NCBI GenBank assembly: GCA_965279655.1
Contig: OZ257255.1
Span: forward strand, 3,348,001 to 3,412,000
Direction: 5' to 3'
Source of the DNA: SCTM01 sp965279655
Lineage (GTDB): Bacteria; Pseudomonadota; Alphaproteobacteria; Rhodospirillales; Rhodospirillaceae
Length of the DNA stretch: 64,000 nucleotides
Below the pieces are notes generated by a model, which did not search any database, had not been told where the DNA came from, and was given only the letters and a program-made list of their open reading frames with translations. Positions within the stretch are counted from its first letter, which is position 1, and the number at the start of each line of letters is the position of its first letter. The position numbers and the translations under genes were made by a program. Shown in pieces: positions 51,972 through 60,517 of this stretch.

Positions 51972-53294
51972 TCAGAAATTCCGGGTGAGGCCGATCTCGC
52001 CGTGGTTCCGGTGGTAGGAGAACAAGCCGATGTTCGAGTATCGGTCGGTATGCGCGAAGGTGACCACCGGCGTGAAGCCGAGAATGTCGATGTGCTTGTT
52101 GCTCACGCTGAAGCGGTAATCCATCGACCAATCGCGGCGCGCGACGCCGAAGGCGCCCAGCGGCGCGTCGTAGGGCGCCAGCGTCGATTCTACATAGAGA
52201 TAGATCGCGAAATTGAGGGGCAGGTTTTCGCGGTAGTAGCCCGCGCCCGCGACGTATTGCGTATTGCGGAAGGAGTCCGTTGCCGCGTGCTGGCGCGTGA
52301 CCCTGAGCGTGCCGCGTATGAACTTATGGAAATCGAGCGCGTAGGTGAGGCTGGTGCCGACGGAGAGTTCCGGACCGGTGTAGTCCTTGTAGGACGGGGC
52401 GTAGTTCAGTTTCTGGCCGGACAGCGCCACGTCGATGAGGAAGCGCGGCGAGAGCACCTTGCGGGCTTCCACGCGGCCGCCGACACCGTTGGCCAGGAAT
52501 TGGCCGCCGTACCAACGCCGTGACGCGGTCCCCAGAACCGTCATTTCCACGCTGTCGCTCAGGAAGAATCTGGGGCCGGCGTAGCCGCTCAGTTGGCGGT
52601 CGGTGAAGTCGCGCTGCGAATACTCCGCGTCGTAGATGCCGCCGCCGACCTTGAACTTCGTATTTTTCGCGACGTCCCATTGGTAGGAGCCGGTCAAGTT
52701 GACCGCCAAGCCGATGCCGGACTGTTGCCGCGATGCGTCGGAGAGTTCGAACGGGAGACCAAACAAATCCACCGTCTGCGCGGCGGTCGCGGCATTGACG
52801 TTGGAATCGGGAAGCGCGGCGACGGAAACGCCGATGGTCCATTTCTTGCGCCGGCGGATCTGATCGAGAAAGCCATCGATGTTCTTTTGGACAGCCGGCG
52901 GGACGCCCTGGGCGGCCGCGGTTCTGAAATAGTGTTCCGCCGCGGAGTCGTCGTCGCCCTTGAGGAAGTAGGCGCGGGCGAGTTCGAGGCGGACACGGTT
53001 CAGCGACGGATCGCGATCCAGCAGCGCTTTGAAATGAACGATCGCCGTTGCGTAGTCTTGTTTGGCAGCCGCGACCGTACCCTTCAGAAAGTCGAGTTCG
53101 TTCCGCGTGGAACTGTCGTCGGGAGCTTGCTGGAGCAATCTATCGGCGTCGGGAAGATTGCCAATCGCGATGGCGGATTTCGCGCGTTCAATGGCGAGCG
53201 ACGCGCTTTCCTCCCGCATTGAGGCCGGCTGCGCGCGCGCATCTGTGGCGAGCACTGCGAGAAGTGCGCCCACGAGAATGATGTAAGATCTCAT
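51972..53294 (-). CDS. Slam-type surface lipoprotein assembly modifier (TPR plus DUF560 barrel, type XI secretion)
   Basis: Outer-membrane translocon that moves lipoproteins or haemophores to the cell surface. From ATG 53294 it has 440 residues: a signal peptide (to about 21, ATDARA), a periplasmic TPR-like helical domain (about 25-150, with LLDRDPSLNRVRLELARAYF then LKGDDDSAAEHYF), then a barrel of about 14 strands (about 165-440) with repeated amphipathic strands and a terminal Phe in HGEIGLTRNF. The TPR-plus-DUF560 order matches Slam. A TTG at 53309 could extend the N-terminus. It lies 61 bases after its probable cargo lipoprotein, separated by a hairpin. Confidence 0.85.
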   Translation of the reverse strand: MRSYIILVGALLAVLATDARAQPASMREESASLAIERAKSAIAIGNLPDADRLLQQAPDDSSTRNELDFLKGTVAAAKQDYATAIVHFKALLDRDPSLNRVRLELARAYFLKGDDDSAAEHYFRTAAAQGVPPAVQKNIDGFLDQIRRRKKWTIGVSVAALPDSNVNAATAAQTVDLFGLPFELSDASRQQSGIGLAVNLTGSYQWDVAKNTKFKVGGGIYDAEYSQRDFTDRQLSGYAGPRFFLSDSVEMTVLGTASRRWYGGQFLANGVGGRVEARKVLSPRFLIDVALSGQKLNYAPSYKDYTGPELSVGTSLTYALDFHKFIRGTLRVTRQHAATDSFRNTQYVAGAGYYRENLPLNFAIYLYVESTLAPYDAPLGAFGVARRDWSMDYRFSVSNKHIDILGFTPVVTFAHTDRYSNIGLFSYHRNHGEIGLTRNF

Positions 53295-53311
53295 ACTGGA
53301 TTCAAACAAGC

Positions 53312-53341
53312 AGCCCGGTTGCGGGCATCCGCAGCCGGGCT
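53312..53341 (-). promoter_or_regulatory. Long intercistronic hairpin between the cargo lipoprotein and Slam
   Basis: AGCCCGG (53312-53318) pairs with CCGGGCT (53335-53341), with an inner TGCGG/CCGCA stem, making a near-perfect stem of about 12 bp. On the minus strand it is followed by GCTTGTTTGA, a weak T-tract. It may be a partial terminator or mRNA stabiliser giving more cargo than translocon. Confidence 0.6.
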
Positions 53342-53355
53342 CCTCGTCGGAAGGA

Positions 53356-54348
53356 CTAGTTCTTCTTGGTGCCGAACACGCCGACGACGTTGATGCCGCC
53401 GGGGCCGTTGACCAAGGTCACGCTTCCCAGAGCTTCCGCGGCGGCGGGACCATAGAATTTGCCGCCAAAGGTGCCGGTCGCGCCGGTGATGTCGATCGTG
53501 GGCGTGCCGGGCGTCGGGACAAGTGCGGCAGCCGCGGCCGTTCCGGAGAACGAGACACCGGAAATCGTGCCGCCTGTCAGGTTGATATTATTCATGACGC
53601 CGCCCGCGCCTGTGGGGGCGTTGATCGCACGGGTGGAGAGGTTCGTGATCGTGCCCGTCATTGTGTTGCTGGCGAAGTTTGCGCTCAAGACCACGGTGCC
53701 GGAGGCAATGGATCCTGCAGTCGTAGAGTTGGCTGCGAAGCCTTGAATGTTGCCGTTGTACGTCGCCGTACCCGTGGTCGGCATCTGCGCCGTCGTGGTA
53801 GCGACACCGGCGATTAGGGTCCCAAAGATCAGCGGGACGCCGGCTGCGGTCTCTTCGACCCAATTTCCGTAAGTCGAGTAGGTGAGCGTCGAGGCCGCAC
53901 CGTTGGTGAGGGTCGTTTCAATTCTGTTGGTGCCGCCGGTCACCGCATTGTCGTAGGTCTGGACGCCAACGACGTTCGCGTTACCTGCCGTGGTGTTGTA
54001 AGTGACGGAACGGCCACTCGGCGTCAGGAGCGTGAAGCCGGTCGCGGTCTTGGTATAGGAGGACGCCCCCAGCGAGGAGGTGATGGAACCTGCGGGAACC
54101 GCCGTCCCGGCGGCCACAGCGGCGCCGTTCGTGATCGTGAATTCCTCGAGGCCCTGGTGCCCCGTCATGGTCAGGGTAGTGCCGGCCGCCAGGCTCAGTA
54201 GCGTGTCCTGCGTGGGGGTGGTGGGTGTGGTCGGGGTCGTCGGGGTCGTCGGGGTCGTCGCTACAAGTTGTGGGTCGTTCGCCGCACAGCCCGCGAGGCC
54301 CAACGTAAGAATTGCTGTACCAACCAGCAGCAAATTACGATTTTTCAT
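53356..54348 (-). CDS. Surface lipoprotein with TbpB-like barrel domain (probable Slam cargo)
   Basis: A 330-residue lipoprotein. Signal peptide with lipobox LGLAGC, so lipidation at C21; the residues after it (AANDP) then a PTT-type tandem spacer (about 30-46). The mature part is rich in Thr, Gly, Ala and Asn, with beta-strands. The C-terminal FGGKFYGPAAAEALGSVTL and GGINVVGVFGTKKN match the TbpB-like barrel that Slam recognises. ATG 54348 has GGGAGA 6 bases upstream; a longer frame is rejected. It precedes the Slam gene. Ligand unknown; no transferrin-binding motifs seen. Confidence 0.85.
   Translation of the reverse strand: MKNRNLLLVGTAILTLGLAGCAANDPQLVATTPTTPTTPTTPTTPTQDTLLSLAAGTTLTMTGHQGLEEFTITNGAAVAAGTAVPAGSITSSLGASSYTKTATGFTLLTPSGRSVTYNTTAGNANVVGVQTYDNAVTGGTNRIETTLTNGAASTLTYSTYGNWVEETAAGVPLIFGTLIAGVATTTAQMPTTGTATYNGNIQGFAANSTTAGSIASGTVVLSANFASNTMTGTITNLSTRAINAPTGAGGVMNNINLTGGTISGVSFSGTAAAAALVPTPGTPTIDITGATGTFGGKFYGPAAAEALGSVTLVNGPGGINVVGVFGTKKN
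54212..54260. repeat. Nine-base tandem repeat coding PTT spacer
   Basis: About five copies of a 9-base unit (GGGGTCGTC and near variants on plus) encode PTTPTTPTT after the lipid anchor. Copy number can change by slippage and would alter the spacer length without a frameshift. Confidence 0.75.
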
Positions 54349-54540
54349 AGTCCGTCTCCCAATTTTGCCCCGGCAGTGATTGCCGCTTGGCAGCAACGCG
54401 AGGGTTGCGCGCCTTTCGGCAATCACACCCGATGGGGAAAGAACTGCGCGCGCACGAAAAGGTTGTGGGTTGGCGGCCAAAAAGATTACGCGCGGGCAAC
54501 GTGGTGTTATGGCACCAGCCGCAAAGCGGACGTGGCGTGC

Positions 54541-55338
54541 CTAGCTCTCGAGATACCGCCGGCGCAGATTTTCGCGGTCCATGGGCGAGAGGCCCACAGA
54601 CTCGCGCAGGAAGCCGTCGATGGAGCCCGCGTGTTCGTGCATCGCGCGGAAGGCGGTGTGCAGCCAGTCCGGGGATACGCCCCAGATGCCCATGATTTCC
54701 GCCAGCATCTCGGCGCGGGGACGCGGCAGCGGGTGCTGCGATTGGGCGTGATCGAGCAGCCCACCGAGCCAGAGGTTCAGCGGCACGCTCTGGGTCGAGA
54801 GCATGTAGTCGTTGAGGATCGTGTCTTCGGGCACGCCAAGCGCGCTGAGGATCAGCGCCGCGCCCACGCCCGTGCGATCCTTGCCGCCCCGGCAATGGAT
54901 CAGGATCGGGCGCCCCGCCGCATCGCGGATGCGCGCGAACATCTGCGCGTAGGTGGGCGCGAAGTCGATCGCGATGGCCTTGTAGATGTGCGTGACCCGG
55001 CGACTGAGTTCCGCGGCGGTGTGATGGCCCGCGAGGAGGCCGATGATGTCCTTCTCGGCCGTCCATTCGCCGCCCGGCTCGATCGCCAATTGATGGACGT
55101 GGGGTTGGAGTGATTCGGGCAGCCGCGACGGCTCCTCGGCGCATTCGCCGGGTCCGCGAAAATCGCACACGGCGGCGAGCTGAAGGTCGCCGATGCGCGC
55201 AAGGTCGCCGTCAGTCAGCTTGTTGAGCGCGCCGCAGCGGAACAGTTTGCGCCATTTGACGCGATTGCCGTCGGCGGTGTCATAGCCACCGAAGTCACGG
55301 AAGTTCACGCCGCGCTCGAAGGGCAGATGACGTTCCAA
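54541..55338 (-). CDS. Tyrosine/serine protein phosphatase-like protein
   Basis: A protein of about 265 residues of the bacterial Y_phosphatase3 type. N-terminal FERGVNFRDFGGYDT is the family hallmark, and the Cys-X5-Arg loop is HCRGGKDRTGVG (C149, R155). The general-acid region cannot be fixed. The best start is TTG at 55338, 6 bases beyond the der stop; an in-frame 416-residue frame back to 55791 lies inside der. It is the last gene of a yfgM-bamB-der-phosphatase run. Substrate unknown: protein, lipid or nucleotide phosphates are all possible. Confidence 0.87.
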   Translation of the reverse strand: MERHLPFERGVNFRDFGGYDTADGNRVKWRKLFRCGALNKLTDGDLARIGDLQLAAVCDFRGPGECAEEPSRLPESLQPHVHQLAIEPGGEWTAEKDIIGLLAGHHTAAELSRRVTHIYKAIAIDFAPTYAQMFARIRDAAGRPILIHCRGGKDRTGVGAALILSALGVPEDTILNDYMLSTQSVPLNLWLGGLLDHAQSQHPLPRPRAEMLAEIMGIWGVSPDWLHTAFRAMHEHAGSIDGFLRESVGLSPMDRENLRRRYLES

Positions 55339-55343
55339 GGGGG

Positions 55344-56789
55344 CTACTCGTCGTCGAAGGGGTTCTTGGGCTTGCGCAAGGTGATGCGGATCGGCACGCC
55401 GTCCAGACCGAACGAGTCGCGCAGGCCGTTGGTGAGATAGCGCGTGTAGGCCTCCGGCAGGTCGACGGCGCGGGTTGAGAAGATCACGAAGCTGGGCGGG
55501 CGCGTCTTCACCTGGGAGATGAAGCGCAGCTTGATGCGCTGCTTGTGCGCGGACAGCGGCGGCGGATGCGCTTGCGTCATGGCCGACAGCCAGCGGTTCA
55601 GGGCATTGGTGGCGACGTGGGTGTTCCAGACGCGGTGGATCTTGAGCACGGTTTCCATCATCGTATCCACGCGCTGACCGGTCTTGGCGGAGAACGTGAT
55701 CAGCGGCACGCCGCGCACCTGGGCGAGCGATTCCGCCAGCCGCTCCTGGATCTCGATCAGGGTTTTGTTCTTGTCCTTGACCAGATCCCACTTGTTCACG
55801 GCCACGACCAGCGCGCGGCCTTCGTCGACCACGTGGCGCGCCAGCGTGAGTTCCTGTTTATCGAGCGGCGATTCCGCATCCAGCACCAGCACGACCACCT
55901 CGGCCAAGCGCACGGCGTTGAAGGTCTCGCTGACAGAGAGCTTCTCAACGGCGTCGGTGATGCGCGCCTTGCGGCGCACGCCGGCGGTGTCGACCAGGCG
56001 TATACGGCGGCCGTTGAAAGTCCAGTCGATGTGGATGGCGTCACGGGTGACGCCCGGTTCCGGGCCGGTCAGCACGCGATCCTCGCCCAGAAGGCGGTTC
56101 ACCAGTGTCGATTTTCCGGTGTTGGGGCGGCCGATGATGGCGAGTTGGATCGGCCGCTCGGGATCGTCGAAATTCTCCTCGGGGGTCGGCGCGCTTTCCG
56201 CCGCGTCATCCTCGTCGTCCGACGCCGCCTCCAGATCAGGCACATAGGGCCGCAGGGCGTCGTAGATCGCATCCAGACCCTGGCCGTGTTCGGCCGAGAC
56301 GGCCAAAGCATCGCCCAGGCCGAGGCGATAGGCGTCGTAGAAGGCCTCGTCCTGGCCCTTGCCCTCGCACTTGTTGGCGACCAGCACCACCGGTGTGCGG
56401 CTGCGGCGCAGGAGGTCGGCGAACTGTTCGTCGAGCGTGGTGATGCCCGCGCGGGCATCCACCAGAAAGAGGGCGACGTCCGCGTCGGCGACCGCCTTCT
56501 CCGTCTGCTTGCGCATGCGGCCTTCGAGGGTGTCGGCCTCCGCATCCTCGAAGCCGGCGGTGTCGACGGCGGTGAAAGCCAGATCGCCGATTTGCGCCGC
56601 GCCCTCGCGGCGATCGCGCGTGACGCCCGGCCGATCGTGCACGAGCGCGGATCGGCGACCGATCAGGCGGTTGAAGAGCGTGGATTTGCCGACGTTGGGA
56701 CGCCCGACGATGGCGACGGTGAGCCCAGTGTCATTCACGGAGCGCTTGCGCGCACGGTGGTCGGTCTTCTTGCGGGGAGCGCGCGCCAT
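55344..56789 (-). CDS. der: Ribosome biogenesis GTPase Der (EngA)
   Basis: Double-GTPase needed for 50S assembly. From ATG 56789 it has 481 residues: an N-terminal basic tail (1-23), GTPase 1 with GRPNVGKST (29-37), DRPGVTRD and NKCEGKGQ, an acidic linker (DEDDAAESAPT), GTPase 2 with GRPNTGKST and NKWD, and the KH-like C-terminal domain with RAVDLPEAYTRYL. A GTG at the VNDTGL codon (56735) would give a start closer to E. coli Der and cannot be excluded. bamB lies 168 bases upstream of it. Confidence 0.96.
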   Translation of the reverse strand: MARAPRKKTDHRARKRSVNDTGLTVAIVGRPNVGKSTLFNRLIGRRSALVHDRPGVTRDRREGAAQIGDLAFTAVDTAGFEDAEADTLEGRMRKQTEKAVADADVALFLVDARAGITTLDEQFADLLRRSRTPVVLVANKCEGKGQDEAFYDAYRLGLGDALAVSAEHGQGLDAIYDALRPYVPDLEAASDDEDDAAESAPTPEENFDDPERPIQLAIIGRPNTGKSTLVNRLLGEDRVLTGPEPGVTRDAIHIDWTFNGRRIRLVDTAGVRRKARITDAVEKLSVSETFNAVRLAEVVVLVLDAESPLDKQELTLARHVVDEGRALVVAVNKWDLVKDKNKTLIEIQERLAESLAQVRGVPLITFSAKTGQRVDTMMETVLKIHRVWNTHVATNALNRWLSAMTQAHPPPLSAHKQRIKLRFISQVKTRPPSFVIFSTRAVDLPEAYTRYLTNGLRDSFGLDGVPIRITLRKPKNPFDDE

Positions 56790-56800
56790 ACGAGTGGTCC

Positions 56801-56853
56801 GATTCCAACATTCGCACCGCGGTGCGGCAGGCAGCCTTGCGAATGTTGGAATC
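56801..56853. repeat. Perfect 15-bp inverted repeat upstream of der
   Basis: GATTCCAACATTCGC (56801-56815) is exactly matched by GCGAATGTTGGAATC (56839-56853) round a 23-base loop containing the palindrome CACCGCGGTG-like core. It lies 12 bases upstream of the der ATG, in the der leader. It may be a dispersed repeat or a stable mRNA hairpin. Confidence 0.6.
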
Positions 56854-56957
56854 ACAAGGTCGACTAGATATCTCAGTAATCCAGCGGAGCTTCAGATTTG
56901 ACAGTCGCCTTGCGGGCCTCTGGCCGGCAGAAGGCGAACGTCAAATCGCGCCACTCC

Positions 56958-58328
56958 TTAACGGTAAGCCGTGAGATCGCCCTTGTCGTTGAGCAGATAC
57001 ATCGTCGACTTGGCGAACACGGGCGACAAGGTCGCCTTGTCGGCCAGCTTCATGCGGGACAGCACTTCACCCGTATAGGGCGACACGGACAGCGCCTGTT
57101 CGTTGTCGCCGACGACGATGAGGCGGTCGCTGGCGAGGCTCGGCCCGGCCCAGACGATGCGGCCCTTCTTGTCCTCTTCGTTCTTGAAGCGCTGCAACTG
57201 CGTGACCCACAGGATGCGGCCCGAGCGCACATCGATGCCGACCAGTTCGGAATCGAGCGTGAGGGCGTACAGGAAGTCGCCGGCGATCCACGGGCTGTAG
57301 ACGCCCGCGACCGGCGCATCCCATACGCGTTGGCCGGTGCGCAGATCGATAGCGACCAGAATGCCCGAATGGCCCACGGCGTAGACGCGGCCACGGTCGA
57401 TGACCGGACGGCCCGCCACATCCGGCAAGCTGGCGGCGGCTTCCGTGCGGCGCACGGCGACCACGGTTTCGTTCCAGAGCGGCGTGCCGGTATCGACACG
57501 CAAGGCGGCGAGTTCGCCGCTGGTGAAGGCGGCGATCACGACGCCGCCGTCCACCGCCGGCGCGGCGCCGCCGAGCAGGATGGTCGGCGTCGAGGCGCCG
57601 GAATAGGTCCACAGCTTCTTGCCGGTGCTCGCGGCAAGGGCGACCACCTGGTTCTCGAGGGTGACCGCGAACACGCGGCCGCCGTTGACCGAGGGAGCGG
57701 AGTGGATCGGCGTATCGACCGGGGTGCGCCAGAGCGTGGCGCCGGTGTTGGCATCCAGCGCCACGACCTGCGCGAAGCCGCCGGTGACGAACAGCTTGCC
57801 GTCTTCGTAAGCGATGCCGCCGCCGAGGAACGCGCCGTCGTCTTCGTTCTTCGGCGGGGTTTTCACCTGCCATGCGCGCTTGCCGGTGGCGGCGTCGTAG
57901 GAGTCGACCTCGCCCTTCGCATTGACGGTGTACACACGGCCATTGGCGACGATGGGCTCGGCGAGATTGCGGTTACGCTTGCCGGAGCTTTCGCCGATGT
58001 TCTGGCGCCAGACGACCTTGGGGTTCGCGCCGATCACCACATGGTGCATGGCGTGGTGCGAGAAGCCGCCGGCTTCCGGCCAGGCGTCCGTGTCGGCCGG
58101 GCGCGGCAGCACGATCGCGGTGTCCGCCGCTTCGATGTTCGGGCGCAGTTCGCGCTCGAGCGCCAATACGGAGATGCGCGTGCCCGGCAGCTTCTTCTTG
58201 TTCTTGCTGGAGTCGAACATGCCGAAGATGCCGCCATTGCAGGCGGACAAGGCACCCGCGGCGAGCGTGGTGGCCAACGCGGTTCTCAGCGCCCTGAGGG
58301 CGTCGCGACGATGAGCGTTCGAGCGCAT
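56958..58328 (-). CDS. bamB: Outer membrane assembly lipoprotein BamB (PQQ-like beta-propeller)
   Basis: BamB is the propeller lipoprotein of the Bam complex that folds outer-membrane proteins. The 456 residues have a signal peptide with lipobox LSAC (lipidated C30) and eight propeller blades with repeated W-and-D patterns such as VWRQNIGESSG, YDAATGKRAWQVKT, LDANTGATLWRTPV and IDLRTGQRVWDAPV. yfgM-bamB-der is the classic proteobacterial order and supports the name over a dehydrogenase. The frame is 8 bases after yfgM. Confidence 0.92.
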   Translation of the reverse strand: MRSNAHRRDALRALRTALATTLAAGALSACNGGIFGMFDSSKNKKKLPGTRISVLALERELRPNIEAADTAIVLPRPADTDAWPEAGGFSHHAMHHVVIGANPKVVWRQNIGESSGKRNRNLAEPIVANGRVYTVNAKGEVDSYDAATGKRAWQVKTPPKNEDDGAFLGGGIAYEDGKLFVTGGFAQVVALDANTGATLWRTPVDTPIHSAPSVNGGRVFAVTLENQVVALAASTGKKLWTYSGASTPTILLGGAAPAVDGGVVIAAFTSGELAALRVDTGTPLWNETVVAVRRTEAAASLPDVAGRPVIDRGRVYAVGHSGILVAIDLRTGQRVWDAPVAGVYSPWIAGDFLYALTLDSELVGIDVRSGRILWVTQLQRFKNEEDKKGRIVWAGPSLASDRLIVVGDNEQALSVSPYTGEVLSRMKLADKATLSPVFAKSTMYLLNDKGDLTAYR

Positions 58329-58336
58329 GAATTTCC

Positions 58337-59143
58337 TTAGGGCTTCTTGGCCGCAGCCGGCGCGGCCGCGGCGGGCGGCGCAGCGGCCAGCCCTTTATAA
58401 TACGCTGCGAAATCTTGTGCGCGCTGCTGCATGGCCGGCGGCGTGGTGGGATCGTCGACCAGTTGCTGCGCAAGCGTGGCGGCGCGGGCGTTGTCGCCTT
58501 GCTTCGCCGCAAGCAGCAGCGAGAGTTCGAGCGCCGTGTTGTGGAACACGTTGCCGGGGCTGCTGAGCGGGGAGAGCTTGGCTTCAAGCGCCTTGGGCTC
58601 GGCGGTGTCCAGCGTGTGCAGCGCTTCCAGGACGATCGCGAGATCGCGGAAGGTGCGATCCACCGCGCTGTCGGCCGCGACCTCGCGGTAGATCGCCACG
58701 GCGCCGTTCACATCGCTTTTTTGCAGCAGCAGGGCCGCGCGTTCCAACTGCGCGACGGTGGCGAGGCCTTCGCCCTTTTTCTTGGCGACGTCGGCGAAGA
58801 TCGCCGCGGCGTCGTCGGTCTTGCCGGCGGCGACATCGTCCATCGCCTGTTCGTAACGGCTGGCGAGTTCGAGACGCTGCTCCACGACGCGCTCGCGCCA
58901 CAGCTGCACGCCCAGCACCGCCAGCACCATGATCGCCAAGGCGGCGATGATGGTCTTGCCGTAGCGCTCCCAGAGCTTCTTGAGTTCGTCTTCGCGGAGA
59001 TCGGATTCGATCTCCGACATGATGCCTTCGAGCTCGATGTCCTCTTCGGGCTTCTCGGGCTTCTTCCCCTTCCCCGCCTTTCCCGGCACGGGGGGTAGAA
59101 TCTCTTGGGGCGCCGAAGGGGCGGCGTCCTTGGGTTTGCTCAC
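58337..59143 (-). CDS. yfgM: YfgM-like TPR inner-membrane protein (SecYEG ancillary)
   Basis: A 268-residue protein with a cytosolic charged N-terminus (about 1-62, Pro/Lys/Glu-rich), one membrane segment (about 64-84, TIIAALAIMVLAVLGVQLW) and a periplasmic TPR-like domain (about 88-250), ending in an Ala/Pro tail. E. coli YfgM is an ancillary subunit of the SecYEG translocon and hands proteins to periplasmic chaperones. Position just ahead of bamB and der fits. The start is GTG 59143 with AAGGAA 8 bases upstream. hisS, which precedes yfgM in E. coli, is absent here. Confidence 0.9.
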   Translation of the reverse strand: MSKPKDAAPSAPQEILPPVPGKAGKGKKPEKPEEDIELEGIMSEIESDLREDELKKLWERYGKTIIAALAIMVLAVLGVQLWRERVVEQRLELASRYEQAMDDVAAGKTDDAAAIFADVAKKKGEGLATVAQLERAALLLQKSDVNGAVAIYREVAADSAVDRTFRDLAIVLEALHTLDTAEPKALEAKLSPLSSPGNVFHNTALELSLLLAAKQGDNARAATLAQQLVDDPTTPPAMQQRAQDFAAYYKGLAAAPPAAAAPAAAKKP

Positions 59144-59416
59144 CGGGAGTTCCTTTGCTTCGTGGACGCGCGACGCTCGTGGATCTTAAGATCCCCGCCG
59201 CCGGCGCAGCCCTGGCGGCGCGCGCGCCAGCCGGGGCCGGGTCAAAAAACGTGCCCGAACATAATGAGTTGACCGGGCCATGGCAATTCCGCCGGACCGG
59301 CCCGGACGCGGGACGTTTGGGCGGTTTTGGAGGGGCCCGGAGGGGTCGGGGGTAAGGATTTGGTAACCCTGGCGGGTTTGAATAGGCTGGTGATGGTCTA
59401 CCCCACAGGACGCTCC

Positions 59417-59701
59417 ATGGCCCGGTTTTCAGCACCATTTCGCAGCGTCTTGGCCGTCTTGGCGCTGGGCGCGGCCTTGAGCGGATGCGGCCAGGATCCC
59501 TCACCCATCTATGCCCAGGCGTTCGGTTTCCAGTGCGCAGACATGAAATCCGCCACGGGCCGGGCTTTGTGCCTGAAATCACGCGAGCCGGGCGGGGCCC
59601 AGGTCAGCCGCTATTGCTACAAGACCCTGGCCGACGCCAATTGCTTCGACCGGCCCGATCCGGACAGCAAGAACCAGGCACTCGGTTCCGCAGGCTACTG
59701 A
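59417..59701 (+). CDS. Small cysteine-rich lipoprotein of unknown function
   Basis: A 94-residue lipoprotein. A hydrophobic N-terminus (FRSVLAVLALGAALSGC) carries a lipobox LSGC, lipidated near residue 24. Four further cysteines (FQCADM, LCLKS, YCYKT, NCFDRP) suggest two disulfides in the periplasm. ATG 59417 has AGGAC 8 bases upstream; an upstream ATG at 59393 is possible. I recognise no family. It diverges from yfgM. Confidence 0.7.
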   Translation: MARFSAPFRSVLAVLALGAALSGCGQDPSPIYAQAFGFQCADMKSATGRALCLKSREPGGAQVSRYCYKTLADANCFDRPDPDSKNQALGSAGY

Positions 59702-59810
59702 TTCCTTCCCGATTGGCCTGGCCGGATCGGCCTTGCCCGATCGGTCTTGATTGTGACGGTATTTGTGGGAGGATTGACCCATGCGCCGTGACGTCGCAAT
59801 TCAGGTCTAG

Positions 59811-60167
59811 ATGAGCTCGGTCCTCCGCTTTCCGGACCGCCCGGGCAAACGCCCCCCATCTTCCCTGCATTTCACGCGCGCCGAACTCACCCGGCTGCTG
59901 AATCTCTACTCCCGGCGGGTCATGACCGGGGAATGGCGCGACTACGCCATCAGCTTCAGCCCCGGCATGGCGAGCTTCTTCATCTTCCGCCATTCCATGG
60001 AAAACCCGCTGTTCGTCATCTCAAAAGTGGAAGGCCGCGGCGGCAAGGGCAAGCGCACCACCGGCCGCTTCCAGGTCACCAGCCGCCAGCAGAAACTCAA
60101 GCAAGGCCAAAGCCTTGAGGATGTTCTGGCGGTTTTCGACCAGCTTCCCCGCCTGGTCACGGGTTAA
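59811..60167 (+). CDS. DUF2794 domain protein
   Basis: A 118-residue protein of DUF2794, a family largely limited to alphaproteobacteria. Seen: HFTRAELTRLLNLYSRRVMTG then EWRDYAISFSPGMASFFIFR, SMENPLFVISKV, and LEDVLAVFDQLPRLV near the C-terminus. The structure is unknown to me and no function is established. It follows the small lipoprotein by about 110 bases. A 7-base inverted repeat TTAATAG/CTATTAA (60164-60185) starts at its stop codon. Confidence 0.88.
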   Translation: MSSVLRFPDRPGKRPPSSLHFTRAELTRLLNLYSRRVMTGEWRDYAISFSPGMASFFIFRHSMENPLFVISKVEGRGGKGKRTTGRFQVTSRQQKLKQGQSLEDVLAVFDQLPRLVTG

Positions 60168-60352
60168 TAGATCGTTAGCTATTAAGTCGTCGGCGCGACA
60201 TGGCGGTTACACCCGCATGAATTCACGCGTTTTAGGCATGCATGGCGCTCAAGCCAGCCTTGCAGCCTTACCGCGTTGCAGCAATCCAGAAGCAAGCTAT
60301 GTATAGCCCATCGGACGTGACGGACGCCCGACCACAAAAAGGAAAGCTTGAT

Positions 60353-60448
60353 ATGGAAAAGACTCTGAACGCCCTGAACGGGACCATCGTGATCACCCTG
60401 CTGTTCATCGCCGCCGGCATCCTCGGCACGGTCCCCGTTAGCCTCTAA
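60353..60448 (+). CDS. 31-residue membrane micropeptide
   Basis: MEKTLNALNGTIVITLLFIA then AGILGTVPVSL: a short polar start and one membrane segment (about 11-30). A good ribosome-binding site, AAGGAAAG, lies 5-8 bases before ATG, and AT-rich leader sequence precedes it. A longer frame from 60242 lacks such a site. A strong terminator follows at 60518-60551. Function unknown. Confidence 0.6.
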   Translation: MEKTLNALNGTIVITLLFIAAGILGTVPVSL

Positions 60449-60517
60449 CCCTCAGACGGCCTGAGTTAAATAGCAAGCTACATAGCGTACTATTTATTGC
60501 GTCCGTCTAACGACTTG

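Noticed and set aside
54541..55791. 416-codon frame fusing antisense-like sequence to the phosphatase
   Set aside because: The part beyond 55338 lies inside der in a different frame; the phosphatase family start is near 55338.
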